The notes under the pieces: model-generated
Told to the model about the DNA's origin: nothing
Databases searched by the model: none
Seen by the model: only the letters and a program-made list of their open reading frames with translations
In this document: positions 45,423-54,561 of the stretch, one piece after another
Position numbering within the stretch: position 1 is the first letter of the stretch
Layout of the letters: the number at the start of each line of letters is the position of its first letter
Assembly: GCF_001043895.1 (NCBI RefSeq)
Contig: NZ_JTHF01000007.1
Location: 1-61,209, forward strand
Origin: Methylobacterium indicum
Lineage (GTDB): Bacteria; Pseudomonadota; Alphaproteobacteria; Rhizobiales; Beijerinckiaceae
Direction of reading: 5' to 3'
DNA length: 61,209 nt
Made by a program: the position numbers and the translations under genes

Positions 45423-46436
45423 GTGAACTGGGACGCATTCGACTTCAAGCTGCTCATCGTGTTCGACGCGATCATGCGCGAACGCCACGTGACCCGTGCG
45501 GGCGAACGGCTGGGCTTGAGCCAGTCGGCCGTGAGCCACGCGTTGCAGCGGCTGCGCCGGGCCTTCGACGACGAGTTGTTCGTGCGCGGCCCCGAGGGCA
45601 TGGCGCCGACGCCCCGCGCCCTCGACCTGGCCGAGCCGGTGCGGCGGGCGCTCGCCGAGATCGAGGGGGCGCTCCACCAGGACCATTTCGATCCGGCCTC
45701 GTCCACCGCGAGCTTCCGCCTGGTGCTCAACAACACCGCCGCGGTGGTGCTCGCCGCGCCGATCGCCGAGTGGATCGGGAGCCGGGCGCCGTCCCTGCAC
45801 CTGCACATGAGCCCGAGCGGCACCGTGCGCCTCGACGATCTCCTCGATCGCGGCGACGTCGATCTCGCGGTCGTCGGGAGCGGCCGGATCGAGGGCGAGC
45901 GCTTCGGCACCACGACGCTGTTCCGCGATGGATTCGCGGTCGTCGGCCGGTGCGGACACCCGGCGCTCGCGGGGCCGCTCACCTACGAGCGCCTCGCCGG
46001 CCTGCCTCACCTCGTGGTCTCCTCCACCGGCGACGATGTCGGCTTCCTCGACGCGATCCTGAGCCGCCGAGGCCTGCCGCCGCGCCGTGTCGCGATGGCC
46101 GCCCCGTTCCTGTCGGCGGCGGCCATCCTGGCGCGCTCCGAGATGGTGGCGGTACTGGGCGGGCGGATCGCCCGGACTCTCGCGACGACGCATCCGGTGA
46201 CCTGCGCGGACCTGCCTGCGGATCCCGACCTGCCGGTCACCCGCTCGGTCCTGGTCTGGGCCCGGCGCGTCGAGCGCCATCCCGGCCATGCCTGGCTGCG
46301 GCGGCAGATCGCGGCGTGCGCCCGCGGGCTCACGGCCGCCCCTCGCGACGCCGGATCGCGCCCCCTGCACCGGGATCACTCAACCGCCGAGGAATCCCGA
46401 TCCGCGGCCGCCGACGAACGGTCCGGCGGGTTCTAA
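45423..46436 (+). CDS. LysR-type regulator, probably of the oxalate gene
   Basis: The 337-residue protein starts at GTG 45423 (VNWDAFDFKLLIVFDAIMRE). It has the LysR helix-turn-helix (HVTRAGERLGLSQSAVSHAL, RRAFDDELFVRG) and the NodD/LeuO-like effector domain (FRLVLNNTAAVVLAAPIAEW, GDVDLAVVGSG). A Ser/Arg-rich tail of about 30 residues (PRDAGSRPLHRDHSTAEESR) is unusual and may be an extension past the family's normal end. It lies just downstream of, and in the same direction as, the oxalate decarboxylase gene, and may control it. It ends 58 bases from the convergent MocR gene. Confidence 0.85.
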   Translation: MNWDAFDFKLLIVFDAIMRERHVTRAGERLGLSQSAVSHALQRLRRAFDDELFVRGPEGMAPTPRALDLAEPVRRALAEIEGALHQDHFDPASSTASFRLVLNNTAAVVLAAPIAEWIGSRAPSLHLHMSPSGTVRLDDLLDRGDVDLAVVGSGRIEGERFGTTTLFRDGFAVVGRCGHPALAGPLTYERLAGLPHLVVSSTGDDVGFLDAILSRRGLPPRRVAMAAPFLSAAAILARSEMVAVLGGRIARTLATTHPVTCADLPADPDLPVTRSVLVWARRVERHPGHAWLRRQIAACARGLTAAPRDAGSRPLHRDHSTAEESRSAAADERSGGF

Positions 46437-46494
46437 CAAAGGGCGGCCGTGCCCGTGCGGCCCCCGCTGCGGAAGCCCGGGAGGGGAGGGCGCC

Positions 46495-47970
46495 TCACCG
46501 GGAACAAGCCGCGAGGACCGCCGCGAGCCGCCGCAGCCCCGGCTCGATCTGCTGCAGCGGGATCGCCGTGAAGCCGAGCCGGAAGAAGCGGCGGCCCTGC
46601 TCCGGATCCATGAAGAAGATGTCGCCCGGCTCGATCAGGACGCCCTCGCGCTGAAGCGCCCGGCCGAGTGCCCGAGCGTCGAGCCCCGCCGGTCCCTCGG
46701 CCCAGAAGCTCTTCGCGCCGAAGCCCCGGCGAAAGGTGCAGCCCGGCATCAGCTGCGGCGCCAGTGCGGCGATGAGGTCGGCGCGCTGGCGCAGGACGGC
46801 GGCCGTGCGTGCGAGGTGGGCGCGGTAATGCCCGAGCGCGACGAAGGCGGCGAGGCTGCGCTGGTTGTTGGTGGGCGGATGACGCAGCATGAGGCGGCGC
46901 AGCGCCCGCAACTCGTCGACGACCGGGGACGGGGCGACGACGTAACCGACGCGCAGCCCCGGCGCGAGGACCTTCGAGAACGAGCCGACATGGATCACCC
47001 GCCCGTCGGCGTCGAGGCTCTTGAGGCTCGGCAGGCCGACCTCCTCCTCGGTCGAGAGATCGGCCTCGTAATCGTCCTCGACCAGGACGACGTCGCCCTC
47101 CGCCGCGGCGGCGAGAAGCTCGCGGCGGCGCGACAGCGGCGTCACGGCGGTCGTCGGGCATTGGTGGCCGATCGTCACGAAGGCGACGTCGCAGGCACGA
47201 AACGCCGCGTCCGGCACGATGCCCCGTCCGTCACGGGCGAGGGGCCGGATCCGGTCGCTCGCGAGGCCGACCATGTTGCGCGTGTCGGTGTAGCCCGGAT
47301 CCTCCAGGCCGACGACCGTGCGGCGGGCGACGAGGAGCTGGACCAGGAGCGACAGGGCGTGCTGCGAGCCGATCGTCACCATGATCTCGCCCGGGGCGGC
47401 GAGGATGCCGCGGCGCGGCAGCACCCTCAGGCGGAGCTGCTCGATCAGGTCGCGGTCGTCGTCGTCGACCTGGTCCAGGCTCCAGCCGTTGATCTCCTTG
47501 ACGCTGGAGGCCGCCTTGACGCTCTCGCGCCAGGCCGCAACGGGAAACAGGCTCGCGTCGAACTGCCCGAACAGGAACGGGTAGGGGTAGCGCGTCCAGT
47601 CCCGCGGCTTGGTGATCTGGGGCAGGCGCGAGGGGCGGATGGCGAAGCGGCCCGGCCAGGCCCCGGCCGCCGACGGCTCCGGATCCGCGCTCCGTGCGGC
47701 ATCGGCCCCGGGGGAGGCGACGAAGCAGCCGCTGCGGTCGCGCGAGACGAGGACGCCGGCATCGATCAGGGCGTCGTAGGCCGCCACGACGGTGTTGCGC
47801 GCCAGGCCGAGCTCGGCCGCGAGGCCGCGGCTCGACGGCAGCCGGGCGCCGGGCGCCAGCAGCCCCGCCGCGATGGCCTCGGAAACCATCCGGCCGATCT
47901 GGGCGCGCAAAGCCGGCTCGTCGCCGGACCGGCCCCCGAACAGCATCCGCCAGGCAATGTCGGTCGGCAT
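46495..47970 (-). CDS. tauR: MocR/GntR-family PLP-binding regulator, TauR-like
   Basis: From ATG 47970 the 491-residue protein has a GntR winged helix (EPALRAQIGRMVSEAIAAGL, LPSSRGLAAELGLARNTVVA) joined to a class I aminotransferase-like domain. That domain has VEDDYEADL and the PLP-lysine segment VGSFSKVLAPGLRVGYV. This is the MocR layout. Its position, divergent from tauABC and near a taurine aminotransferase gene, matches TauR, known in Rhodobacter as an activator of taurine genes. PLP and taurine are the expected effectors. The frame reads much further upstream, but that part is antisense to tauABC and not coding. Confidence 0.85.
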   Translation of the reverse strand: MPTDIAWRMLFGGRSGDEPALRAQIGRMVSEAIAAGLLAPGARLPSSRGLAAELGLARNTVVAAYDALIDAGVLVSRDRSGCFVASPGADAARSADPEPSAAGAWPGRFAIRPSRLPQITKPRDWTRYPYPFLFGQFDASLFPVAAWRESVKAASSVKEINGWSLDQVDDDDRDLIEQLRLRVLPRRGILAAPGEIMVTIGSQHALSLLVQLLVARRTVVGLEDPGYTDTRNMVGLASDRIRPLARDGRGIVPDAAFRACDVAFVTIGHQCPTTAVTPLSRRRELLAAAAEGDVVLVEDDYEADLSTEEEVGLPSLKSLDADGRVIHVGSFSKVLAPGLRVGYVVAPSPVVDELRALRRLMLRHPPTNNQRSLAAFVALGHYRAHLARTAAVLRQRADLIAALAPQLMPGCTFRRGFGAKSFWAEGPAGLDARALGRALQREGVLIEPGDIFFMDPEQGRRFFRLGFTAIPLQQIEPGLRRLAAVLAACSR

Positions 47971-48092
47971 GGCGCACAGTATCGCCAAGCCGCGCGGGAC
48001 GGGAAAGCGTCGGGACCGGCGCTGCTGCCGAATTGAGAGGCGCCGATCCCGGAAAATGGCAGCAGATGCCCGCGCAAGCGGCGAGGGGGACG

Positions 48093-48136
48093 GGACTGGT
48101 CCAGACCGGGACCAAACGATGCCGGACTGGATCTTA
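48093..48136 (+). promoter_or_regulatory. Candidate TauR-binding direct repeats before tauA
   Basis: Two similar sites, GGACTGGTCC (48093-48102) and GGACTGGATC (48124-48133, followed by TTA), are 31 bases apart in the divergent tauR-tauA space. They resemble the CTGGACTTAA-type direct repeats reported for TauR in Rhodobacter, with mismatches. The first site also forms an inverted repeat with GGGACCA downstream. Confidence 0.4.
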
Positions 48137-48204
48137 CGGCCCCGGGCCCGCCTGTCCTTCAATGCGGGGGTTCGCAAGGGTCGAAGCTTCCACGAGGACC
48201 GCGC

Positions 48205-49293
48205 ATGACCACCGAGAAGACCCGCAGGACGGTGATCCACAAGACGATCACCCGCAGGGCGATCTGGCTGTCCGCCCTCGTCGGCGCGGCCGGCGCGGTG
48301 TTCGCCCCCCTGGCCCCGGCCGTCGCCGCCGAGAAGACCGTCACCGTCGCCTACCAGGACATGATGACCCCGATCCGGGTCCTGATGGAGAGCGGCGAAC
48401 TGGAGAAGCAGACCGGCACCAAGGTGAAGTGGGTCAAGTTCGGCGGCGGGGGCGACGTGATCCGGGCGATGGCCTCGGGCAACGTCGATATCGGCGAGGC
48501 GGGCTCCTCGCCGGTCGCGGCGGCGGCCTCGCAGGGCCTGCCGATCACGCTGTTCTGGATCCTCGACGACATCGGCGACGCCGAGCAGCTCGTCGCCCGC
48601 AAGGGCACGGGAATCGCGTCGATCAAGGACCTGAAGGGCAAGACGGTCGCGGTGCCGTTCGTCTCCACCGCTCATTACCAGCTGACCTTCGCCCTGCAGG
48701 AGGCGGGTCTGGGCGCGAAGGACGTCCGGGTGCTCAACATGCGCCCGCCGGAGATCGCCGCCGCCTGGGAGCGCGGCGACATCGACGCCGCCTTCGTCTG
48801 GGCGCCGGCCCTGACGGGCATCAAGAAGACCGGCACGGTGCTGGCCTCGGCCGGCGACTTCGCCGGAAAGGGGAGGGCGACCTTCGACGGGATCGTGGCG
48901 ACGAACGCCTTCATGGCCGCCCATCCCGAGTTCCTCAAGGCCTTCGTCCGGCTGCTCGCCGCAGCGGATGCGGATTACGCCCGGTCCGGCGAATCCTGGA
49001 AGGCGGGCACGCCGCAGGTGGCCGCCATCGCCAAGTGGACCGGCGCCGCCCCGGACGACGTGCCGGCGGGGCTCGCGGCCTATCGGTTCCCGACGCTCAC
49101 CGAGCAGGTCTCGCCGCGCTGGCTCGGCGGCGGGGCGGCCGACGCGCTCAAGGCCACGGCGGAGTTCCTGAAGGCGCAAGGGCGCGTGCCCGAGCTCGCG
49201 CCCGATTACGGCGCCTTCGTCACCGCCGAGTTCGCCAAGGATGCGGCCACGGACACGGCCAAGGACACTGCCAAGGCAGCCGCCAAGCCCTGA
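48205..49293 (+). CDS. tauA: Taurine ABC transporter substrate-binding protein
   Basis: The 362-residue protein has an N-terminal signal ([20 protein letters not shown], cleavage near AVAAE). The mature part matches TauA/SsuA-type binding proteins: [73 protein letters not shown] and VWAP are the usual TauA landmarks. It binds taurine in the periplasm and delivers it to TauBC. The C-terminus carries a short Ala/Lys/Thr/Asp repeat ([15 protein letters not shown]) not usual for the family. It heads the tauABC operon, 34 bases before tauB. Confidence 0.9.
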   Translation: MTTEKTRRTVIHKTITRRAIWLSALVGAAGAVFAPLAPAVAAEKTVTVAYQDMMTPIRVLMESGELEKQTGTKVKWVKFGGGGDVIRAMASGNVDIGEAGSSPVAAAASQGLPITLFWILDDIGDAEQLVARKGTGIASIKDLKGKTVAVPFVSTAHYQLTFALQEAGLGAKDVRVLNMRPPEIAAAWERGDIDAAFVWAPALTGIKKTGTVLASAGDFAGKGRATFDGIVATNAFMAAHPEFLKAFVRLLAAADADYARSGESWKAGTPQVAAIAKWTGAAPDDVPAGLAAYRFPTLTEQVSPRWLGGGAADALKATAEFLKAQGRVPELAPDYGAFVTAEFAKDAATDTAKDTAKAAAKP

Positions 49294-49327
49294 TCGGGCG
49301 AACGCCCCCGACAGCCAGGAGACCGCC

Positions 49328-50176
49328 ATGCTGGAGATCCGCAAGCTCAGCGTCCAGTACGGGGAGGGCGAGAGCGCCACGATCGCCCTGTCCTGGGTCG
49401 ATCTCACGATCGAGCCGGGGGAGTTCGTGGTCGCGCTGGGCGCCTCGGGCTGCGGGAAGACGACCCTGCTCAACTGCATCGCCGGGTTCCAGCCGGCGAC
49501 GGAGGGGCAGATCCTCCTCGACGGCCGGCCGGTCACCGGGCCGGGGGCGGACCGCGGCGTCGTCTTCCAGCGCCACGCCCTGATGCCCTGGCTCAGCGTG
49601 CTGGACAACGTCGCCTTCGGGCTCAGGATGCAGGGCATGCCCAAGCTCGAGCGCGAGGCGCGGGCCCGCGCCATGCTCGACCTCGTCGGCCTCGCCGACT
49701 TCGCGGGCAAGCGGATCTACGAGCTCTCCGGCGGCATGCAGCAGCGCGTCGGCATCGCCCGGGCGCTCACCGCCGACCCGCGCATGCTGCTGATGGACGA
49801 GCCGCTCGGCGCGCTCGACGCCTTCACCCGCGAGCAGGTGCAGGAGCTGATCCTGTCGATCTGGGCCCGCACGCAGAAGATGGCGTTCTTCATCACCCAC
49901 GAGGTCGAGGAGGCGATCTTCCTCGCGACCAAGCTGGTGATCATGACCCCGCGCCCGGGCCGCATCGCCGAGATCATCCCGCTCGATTTCTGCCGCCGCG
50001 TCCTCGCGGGCGCGGAGGCGCGGGCGGTGAAGTCCAGCCCCGACTTCATCGCCATGCGCGAGCGGGTGCTGCGCTTCATCCACGACCATGGCGGGGCCGG
50101 GAGCGACCCTGGCAAGATGGATCCCGGCAGAACCGACCCCGGCAGAACCGACCCCGGACATGGAGCCGCCGCATGA
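49328..50176 (+). CDS. tauB: Taurine ABC transporter ATP-binding protein
   Basis: The 282-residue ATPase starts at ATG 49328 (AGGAG six bases upstream). It has Walker [11 protein letters not shown]-loop [13 protein letters not shown], signature [15 protein letters not shown], Walker [12 protein letters not shown] and the H-loop [10 protein letters not shown]. These features, with [14 protein letters not shown], are typical of TauB/SsuB. It powers taurine uptake with TauC and TauA. The last residues are a pentapeptide repeat ([20 protein letters not shown]) encoded by a 15-bp tandem repeat, probably neutral. It overlaps tauC by 4 bases. Confidence 0.93.
   Translation: MLEIRKLSVQYGEGESATIALSWVDLTIEPGEFVVALGASGCGKTTLLNCIAGFQPATEGQILLDGRPVTGPGADRGVVFQRHALMPWLSVLDNVAFGLRMQGMPKLEREARARAMLDLVGLADFAGKRIYELSGGMQQRVGIARALTADPRMLLMDEPLGALDAFTREQVQELILSIWARTQKMAFFITHEVEEAIFLATKLVIMTPRPGRIAEIIPLDFCRRVLAGAEARAVKSSPDFIAMRERVLRFIHDHGGAGSDPGKMDPGRTDPGRTDPGHGAAA
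50104..50160 (+). repeat. 15-bp tandem repeat in the 3' end of tauB
   Basis: Unit GACCCCGGCAGAACC occurs about three to four times with drift, coding DPG-x-x pentapeptides at the TauB C-terminus. Confidence 0.8.
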
Positions 50177-51060
50177 GACCCGCCGCGACCCACACCCTTC
50201 CCGCCGCTCCGGGCCAGCCCGTGACCGACTCGTCCGATTCGGCGATGCGCGCCCTGTCCTCGCTCGGCCGCCGCCGGGCCGCGATGCGCGGCCGCGCCCC
50301 CAAGACCCTGCTGATCAGCCTCGCGACGATCGCCGTCGCGCTCGCCGCCTGGGGCGTCGCCACGCAGACCGGACTCGTCAAGCCGCTGTTCCTGCCCCGG
50401 CCCGAGAGCGTGCTGAAGGCCTTCGCCGACGCGGTGGAGGGCCGCATCGACGGAGCGCCGCTCCTCGAGCACGTCGTCATGAGCCTCGGGCGCGTCGCCG
50501 GCGCCTTCCTGCTCGCCGCCCTGGTGGGAATCCCGGTCGGCCTCGCCACGGGCCTGAGCCCGACCTTGCGCGCCGTGCTCGATCCCTTCATCGAGTTCTA
50601 CCGGCCGCTGCCGCCGCTCGCCTACCTGCCGCTCGTCATCATCTGGTTCGGCATCGGCGAGACCTCCAAGATCCTGCTGATCTTCCTCGCCTGCTTCGCC
50701 CCCGTGGCGCTCGCGGCGCGCGCCGGCGTCGCGGCGGCGAGCGCCGACCAGATCAACGCCGCCCGGGCGCTCGGCGCGAGCCGCCTCCAGGTGGTGCGCC
50801 ACGTCGTCCTGCCGGCGGCCCTGCCCGACATCCTGGTGGGCCTGCGCATCGGCATGGGCGTCGGCTGGACCACGCTGGTCGCGGCCGAGATGGTGGCGGC
50901 CTCGACCGGCATCGGCCAGATGGTGCTCAACGCCTCGAACTTCCTGCGCACCGACATCGTGATCATGGGCATCCTGATGATCGGCGCGCTCGCCGGCGCC
51001 TTCGAACTCGGCATGCGCCGGCTGGAGCGCCGCCTCACGCCCTGGAAGGGCAAGGCGTGA
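50173..51060 (+). CDS. tauC: Taurine ABC transporter permease
   Basis: The 295-residue protein has a long hydrophilic N-terminus then six hydrophobic helices ([74 protein letters not shown], and others). The EAA loop [34 protein letters not shown] is the ATPase contact site typical of TauC/SsuC. It forms the membrane channel of the taurine importer. Its ATG overlaps the tauB stop (ATGA). The codons before GRRRAAMRG are Ala/Pro/Thr-rich, so a later start at residue 25 is possible. Confidence 0.92.
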   Translation: MRPAATHTLPAAPGQPVTDSSDSAMRALSSLGRRRAAMRGRAPKTLLISLATIAVALAAWGVATQTGLVKPLFLPRPESVLKAFADAVEGRIDGAPLLEHVVMSLGRVAGAFLLAALVGIPVGLATGLSPTLRAVLDPFIEFYRPLPPLAYLPLVIIWFGIGETSKILLIFLACFAPVALAARAGVAAASADQINAARALGASRLQVVRHVVLPAALPDILVGLRIGMGVGWTTLVAAEMVAASTGIGQMVLNASNFLRTDIVIMGILMIGALAGAFELGMRRLERRLTPWKGKA

Positions 51061-51096
51061 GCCTCTCCCCGGTCAAGGCGTGAGCCCGTCCCCACC

Positions 51097-51978
51097 ATGG
51101 CCCTTCCCGCGCTGTCCGTCCTCGCCTTCATCGGCGTGACCTTCCTGGCTGCCGCGTTCCGGGGCGTCACCGGCTTCGGCTACAGCCTCATCGCGGCCCT
51201 CGGCCTCGGGCTTCTCCCCTCGGCGCAGGTCGGCATCCCGTTCCTCCTCGGGGCCGATCTCGTCCTCACGGCGCTCCTCCTCTTCAGCAGACTTGCGTTG
51301 GCAGGCCAACGCTTCGCCTGCTTAGGTTCTTGCTGTGTCGCAGATTTTTGCCGCCGAACCGGTGTCCACTTCGGCGAAATCTGCTTGGACCGACGCGGCG
51401 TCTCGGTCGATTGGCGGGTCCTGCGCCCGCTCCTCGCCGCCGGCCTGCTCGGCGCGGCCTGCGGCGGCCCCCTGGCGGTCGGCCTCGACGAGACCACGGC
51501 GCGGCTCGTCGTGACCGTGGCGGTGCTGGGAGCGGCCGGTGTCGCCCTGGTGCGCCGGCCGCCGGCCTGGCTCGCCGACCGGCGCATCGGCATCGCCGTC
51601 GCGGCCCTGGTCGGGGGACTGATCAGCGCCTTCGCGGTCGGCGGCCCGCTGATCTCGGCCTGGCTCCTGGCGAGCGGCGCCGAGCGCCACCGCCTCAAGG
51701 GGACCCTCGCGGTCTTCTTCGGCGCGGCGGACATCCTCGGCCTTGCCGGCCGCGGCCTCCTCGGGGCGATCGAGCCCGGACTCTGGGACCTCGTCCTCCT
51801 CTACGGGGTGCCGACGCTGCTGGGCTTTGCCGCCGGCACGCTCCTCTCGGCCCGCCTCTCGCCGGAGGCGTGGCGCCGCCTCGCCTCCGGGGGCCTCGCC
51901 GGCATCGCGGCGACGGGCCTCGTCCAGGCGCTCGTCCAGGCTCTCGGCAAAGCCTTCGTCGCCCTCGGGCACGGATAG
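51097..51978 (+). CDS. TauE/SafE-family exporter with an internal insertion
   Basis: The 293-residue protein has the TauE/SafE repeat pattern: FRGVTGFGYSLIAALGLGLL near the N-terminus, several more helices, and the second-half signature GLISAFAVGGPLISAWLLASG. Relatives export sulfite, sulfoacetate or isethionate. It follows tauC and precedes the SDR and the aminotransferase, which suits export of the sulfonate product. After the second helix, residues about 64-97 are Cys/Arg-rich (GQRFACLGSCCVADFC) and coded by a palindromic segment at 51286-51385. They look inserted, and whether the protein still folds is uncertain. Confidence 0.8.
   Translation: MALPALSVLAFIGVTFLAAAFRGVTGFGYSLIAALGLGLLPSAQVGIPFLLGADLVLTALLLFSRLALAGQRFACLGSCCVADFCRRTGVHFGEICLDRRGVSVDWRVLRPLLAAGLLGAACGGPLAVGLDETTARLVVTVAVLGAAGVALVRRPPAWLADRRIGIAVAALVGGLISAFAVGGPLISAWLLASGAERHRLKGTLAVFFGAADILGLAGRGLLGAIEPGLWDLVLLYGVPTLLGFAAGTLLSARLSPEAWRRLASGGLAGIAATGLVQALVQALGKAFVALGHG
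51286..51385 (+). repeat. 100-bp palindromic element inserted in frame in the TauE-like gene
   Basis: The ends are AGCAGA and TCTGCT. A smaller palindrome GTTGGCAGGCCAAC and a large hairpin GCAGATTTTTGCC...GGCGAAATCTGC lie within. The core AACCGGTGTCCACTTCGGCG resembles a motif I recall from repeats common in Methylobacterium-like genomes. It keeps the reading frame open. Confidence 0.65.
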
Positions 51979-52055
51979 GCCGCCCGGCCGCCGCGCCGTT
52001 CCTGTAGCATCGGGGGACGCCGTCCCCCGCACGATGCCCTTCTTCGGAGACCCGC

Positions 52056-52817
52056 ATGTCCAAGATCGCCCTCGTCACCGGAGCCACCGCGGGCTTCGGC
52101 GACGCCATCGCCCGTCGTCTCGCCCGCGACGGCTGGCGCCTCGTGGTGACCGGGCGCCGTCGCGACCGGCTCGAGGCCCTGGTGGCGGCGCTCGGCGGCA
52201 GCGAGCGCGCCCATCCGCTCGCCTTCGACATCCGCGACGAGGCGGCGACCCGGGACGCGCTCGCGTCGCTGCCGCCGGCCTTCGCGGAGGTCTCGCTCCT
52301 CGTCAACAATGCGGGGCTGGCGCTCGGCACCGGGCCGGCGCAGGAGAGCGACCTCGCCCAGTGGCGGACGATGATCGACACCAACGTCGTCGGCCTCGTC
52401 ACGATCACCCGGCTGCTGCTCGACCGGCTGATCGCCCATCGCGGCCTCGTCGTGAACCTGGCCTCGATCGCCTCCCACTGGCCTTATCCGGGCGGCAACG
52501 TCTATGGCGGGACGAAGGCCTTCGTCCGGCAGTTCTCGCTGGGGCTGCGCTGTGACCTCTCGGCCAAGGGCGTCAGGGTCACCTCGATCGAGCCCGGCCT
52601 GTCCGAGAGCGAGTTCACGCTGGTGCGCACCGGCGGGAACCAGGCGGCCTACGACGCCCTCTACAAGGGCGCGCACCCGCTCCAGCCCGAGGACATCGCC
52701 GAGACCGTCGGCTGGGTCGCCTCGCTGCCGCCCCACGTCAACATCAACAGCCTGGAGATCATGCCGGTGACCCAGTCCTGGGCCCCCTTCGCGATCCAGC
52801 GCGACCCGGCGGCCTGA
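52056..52817 (+). CDS. SDR oxidoreductase, sulfoacetaldehyde reductase (IsfD/YdfG) type
   Basis: The 253-residue SDR has VTGATAGFG near residues 7-15, an Arg-rich second strand end (GRRRDRLE) for NADPH, LLVNNAGLALG, and the Ser137-Tyr150-Lys154 set (NLASIAS...YGGTK). SIEPGLSESEFTLVR and LPPHVNINSLEIMPVTQSWA are typical of the YdfG branch, which includes IsfD. Placed between the exporter and the taurine aminotransferase, it most likely reduces sulfoacetaldehyde to isethionate with NADPH. The substrate is inferred from context; the YdfG branch also includes serine and 3-hydroxy acid dehydrogenases. Confidence 0.85.
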   Translation: MSKIALVTGATAGFGDAIARRLARDGWRLVVTGRRRDRLEALVAALGGSERAHPLAFDIRDEAATRDALASLPPAFAEVSLLVNNAGLALGTGPAQESDLAQWRTMIDTNVVGLVTITRLLLDRLIAHRGLVVNLASIASHWPYPGGNVYGGTKAFVRQFSLGLRCDLSAKGVRVTSIEPGLSESEFTLVRTGGNQAAYDALYKGAHPLQPEDIAETVGWVASLPPHVNINSLEIMPVTQSWAPFAIQRDPAA

Positions 52818-52870
52818 CGGGTCGTCCGCTCATCCCCCGCCATCAGGAAACGCCGCCAGGAAACTCGGCC

Positions 52871-54253
52871 ATGAACGACCTCTCCCGCACCAACGACCTG
52901 CGTCACGTCATCGAGGCCGACCGGGCCCATGTCTGGCACCACCTCTCGCAGCACAAGCCCTACGAGACCGTCGACCCGCGGGTGATGGTCGAGGGGAGGG
53001 GGATGCGGGTCTGGGACGCGACCGGGCGCGAATATCTCGACGCGGTCTCGGGCGGGGTCTGGACCGTCAATGTCGGCTACGGGCGCACCAGCATCGCCGA
53101 CGCGGTGCGCGACCAATTGGTCAAGCTCAACTACTTCGCGGGCTCGGCCGGCTCGATTCCCGCGGCGCTGTTCTCCGAGCGGCTGATCGCCAAGATGCCG
53201 GGCATGGCCCGGGTCTACTATGCGAATTCGGGATCGGAGGCGAACGAGAAGGTCTTCAAGATGGTGCGCCAGATCGCGCACCGGCACCATGGCGGGCGGA
53301 AATCCAAGATCCTCTACCGCGAGCGCGACTACCACGGCACCACGATCGGGGCGCTCGCCGCCGCCGGCCAGGACCAGCGCCGCGACCAGTACGGCCCGTT
53401 CCCGGACGGCTTCGTGCCGGTGCCCCACTGCCTCGAATACCGCAGCCAGTGGGGGAGGGTGGAGAATTACGGCGAGATGGCCGCCGACGCGATCGAGGCG
53501 GTGATCCTGCGCGAGGGGCCCGACAGCATCGGGGCGATCTGCCTCGAACCCGTCACCGCCGGGGGCGGCGTGATCACGCCGCCCAGGGGCTACTGGGAGA
53601 AGGTGCAGGACATCTGCCGCCGGCACGAGATCCTGATCCACATCGACGAGGTGGTCTGCGGCATGGGCCGCACAGGTGCGTGGTTCGGCTACCAGAACTA
53701 CGGCGTGCAGCCCGATTTCGTCACCATGGCCAAGGGGGTGGCGTCGGGCTACGCGGCGATCGCCTGCACGGTGACGACCGAGGCGGTGTTCGCGCTGTTC
53801 AAGGACGACGCCGCCGACCCGATGTCGTATTTTCGCGATATCTCGACCTTCGGCGGCTGCACCGCCGGCCCGGCGGCCGCGCTCGAGAACATGCGGATCA
53901 TCGAGGACGAGGGCCTGATCGACAACACGGTCGCGATGGGCGAGCGGCTGATGGCGGGCCTGCACGGCCTCGCCGAGCGCCACGCGGCGATCGGCGACGT
54001 GCGCGGCAAGGGCCTGTTTTGCGGCGCCGAGCTCGTCGCCGACCGCGCCACCCGCGAGCCGATGGACGAGAAGCGGGTCCAGGCGGTGGTGGCCGACTGC
54101 ATGGCGCACGGCGTCATCATCGGCGCCACCAACCGCTCGCTCGCCGGGCTCAACAACACGCTGTGCCTGAGCCCGGCGCTGATCGCGACCCCGGACGACA
54201 TCGACCGGATCGTCGAGGCGATCGACGGCGCCCTGACCCGGGTCTGTTCCTGA
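52871..54253 (+). CDS. tpa: Taurine-pyruvate (omega-amino acid) aminotransferase, class III
   Basis: The 460-residue protein has the class III aminotransferase fold: GREYLDAVSGGVWTVNVGYG, YYANSGSEANEKVFK, YRERDYHGTTIGALAAAG, LIHIDEVVCGMGRTG and the PLP-lysine segment VTMAKGVASGYAAI (Lys288). The VSGGVWTVNVGYG and MVEGRGMRVWDA segments are those I recall from Tpa. The reaction is taurine plus pyruvate to sulfoacetaldehyde plus alanine. It ends the taurine cluster, 54 bases after the SDR. A 2-oxoglutarate-using variant (Toa) cannot be excluded. Confidence 0.88.
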   Translation: MNDLSRTNDLRHVIEADRAHVWHHLSQHKPYETVDPRVMVEGRGMRVWDATGREYLDAVSGGVWTVNVGYGRTSIADAVRDQLVKLNYFAGSAGSIPAALFSERLIAKMPGMARVYYANSGSEANEKVFKMVRQIAHRHHGGRKSKILYRERDYHGTTIGALAAAGQDQRRDQYGPFPDGFVPVPHCLEYRSQWGRVENYGEMAADAIEAVILREGPDSIGAICLEPVTAGGGVITPPRGYWEKVQDICRRHEILIHIDEVVCGMGRTGAWFGYQNYGVQPDFVTMAKGVASGYAAIACTVTTEAVFALFKDDAADPMSYFRDISTFGGCTAGPAAALENMRIIEDEGLIDNTVAMGERLMAGLHGLAERHAAIGDVRGKGLFCGAELVADRATREPMDEKRVQAVVADCMAHGVIIGATNRSLAGLNNTLCLSPALIATPDDIDRIVEAIDGALTRVCS

Positions 54254-54561
54254 CGGCAGGCCCCGCCCGGTCCGCCGCGCGCGGACCGGGTGGGATCCGG
54301 CTTCCCGGCGCTGCCCGCCCTATCGGCGTTGCCCGCCCTGGCCGGTCGTCGCCGCGACGGCGACCGGTTCGGCAGCCGGCGCGCCGGCATGGTGGGCGCG
54401 CTCCTGCGCGTCGCGGACGAGGGAGCGGTAGAGGCCGAGGACGAACTTCGAGTGGGGCAGGGTCGGGACGAGCGCGAGCACCGCCCCGACCCGGCGGAGG
54501 GGGGATCCGGCCGGCCACCGGTTGGTTCAGCGCCCGGGCACGACCCGCTCGTGCGCGGCCT
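54254..54561. other. Convergent intergenic gap with a hairpin
   Basis: No gene is seen. A GC-rich inverted repeat at 54342-54367 (CCGGTCG...CGACCGG) may end transcription from both sides. Confidence 0.45.

Noticed and set aside
47971..49710. N-terminal extension of the MocR frame over the tauAB genes
   Set aside because: The frame is open antisense to tauA and tauB. The MocR protein starts naturally at MPTDIAWRMLF (ATG 47970).
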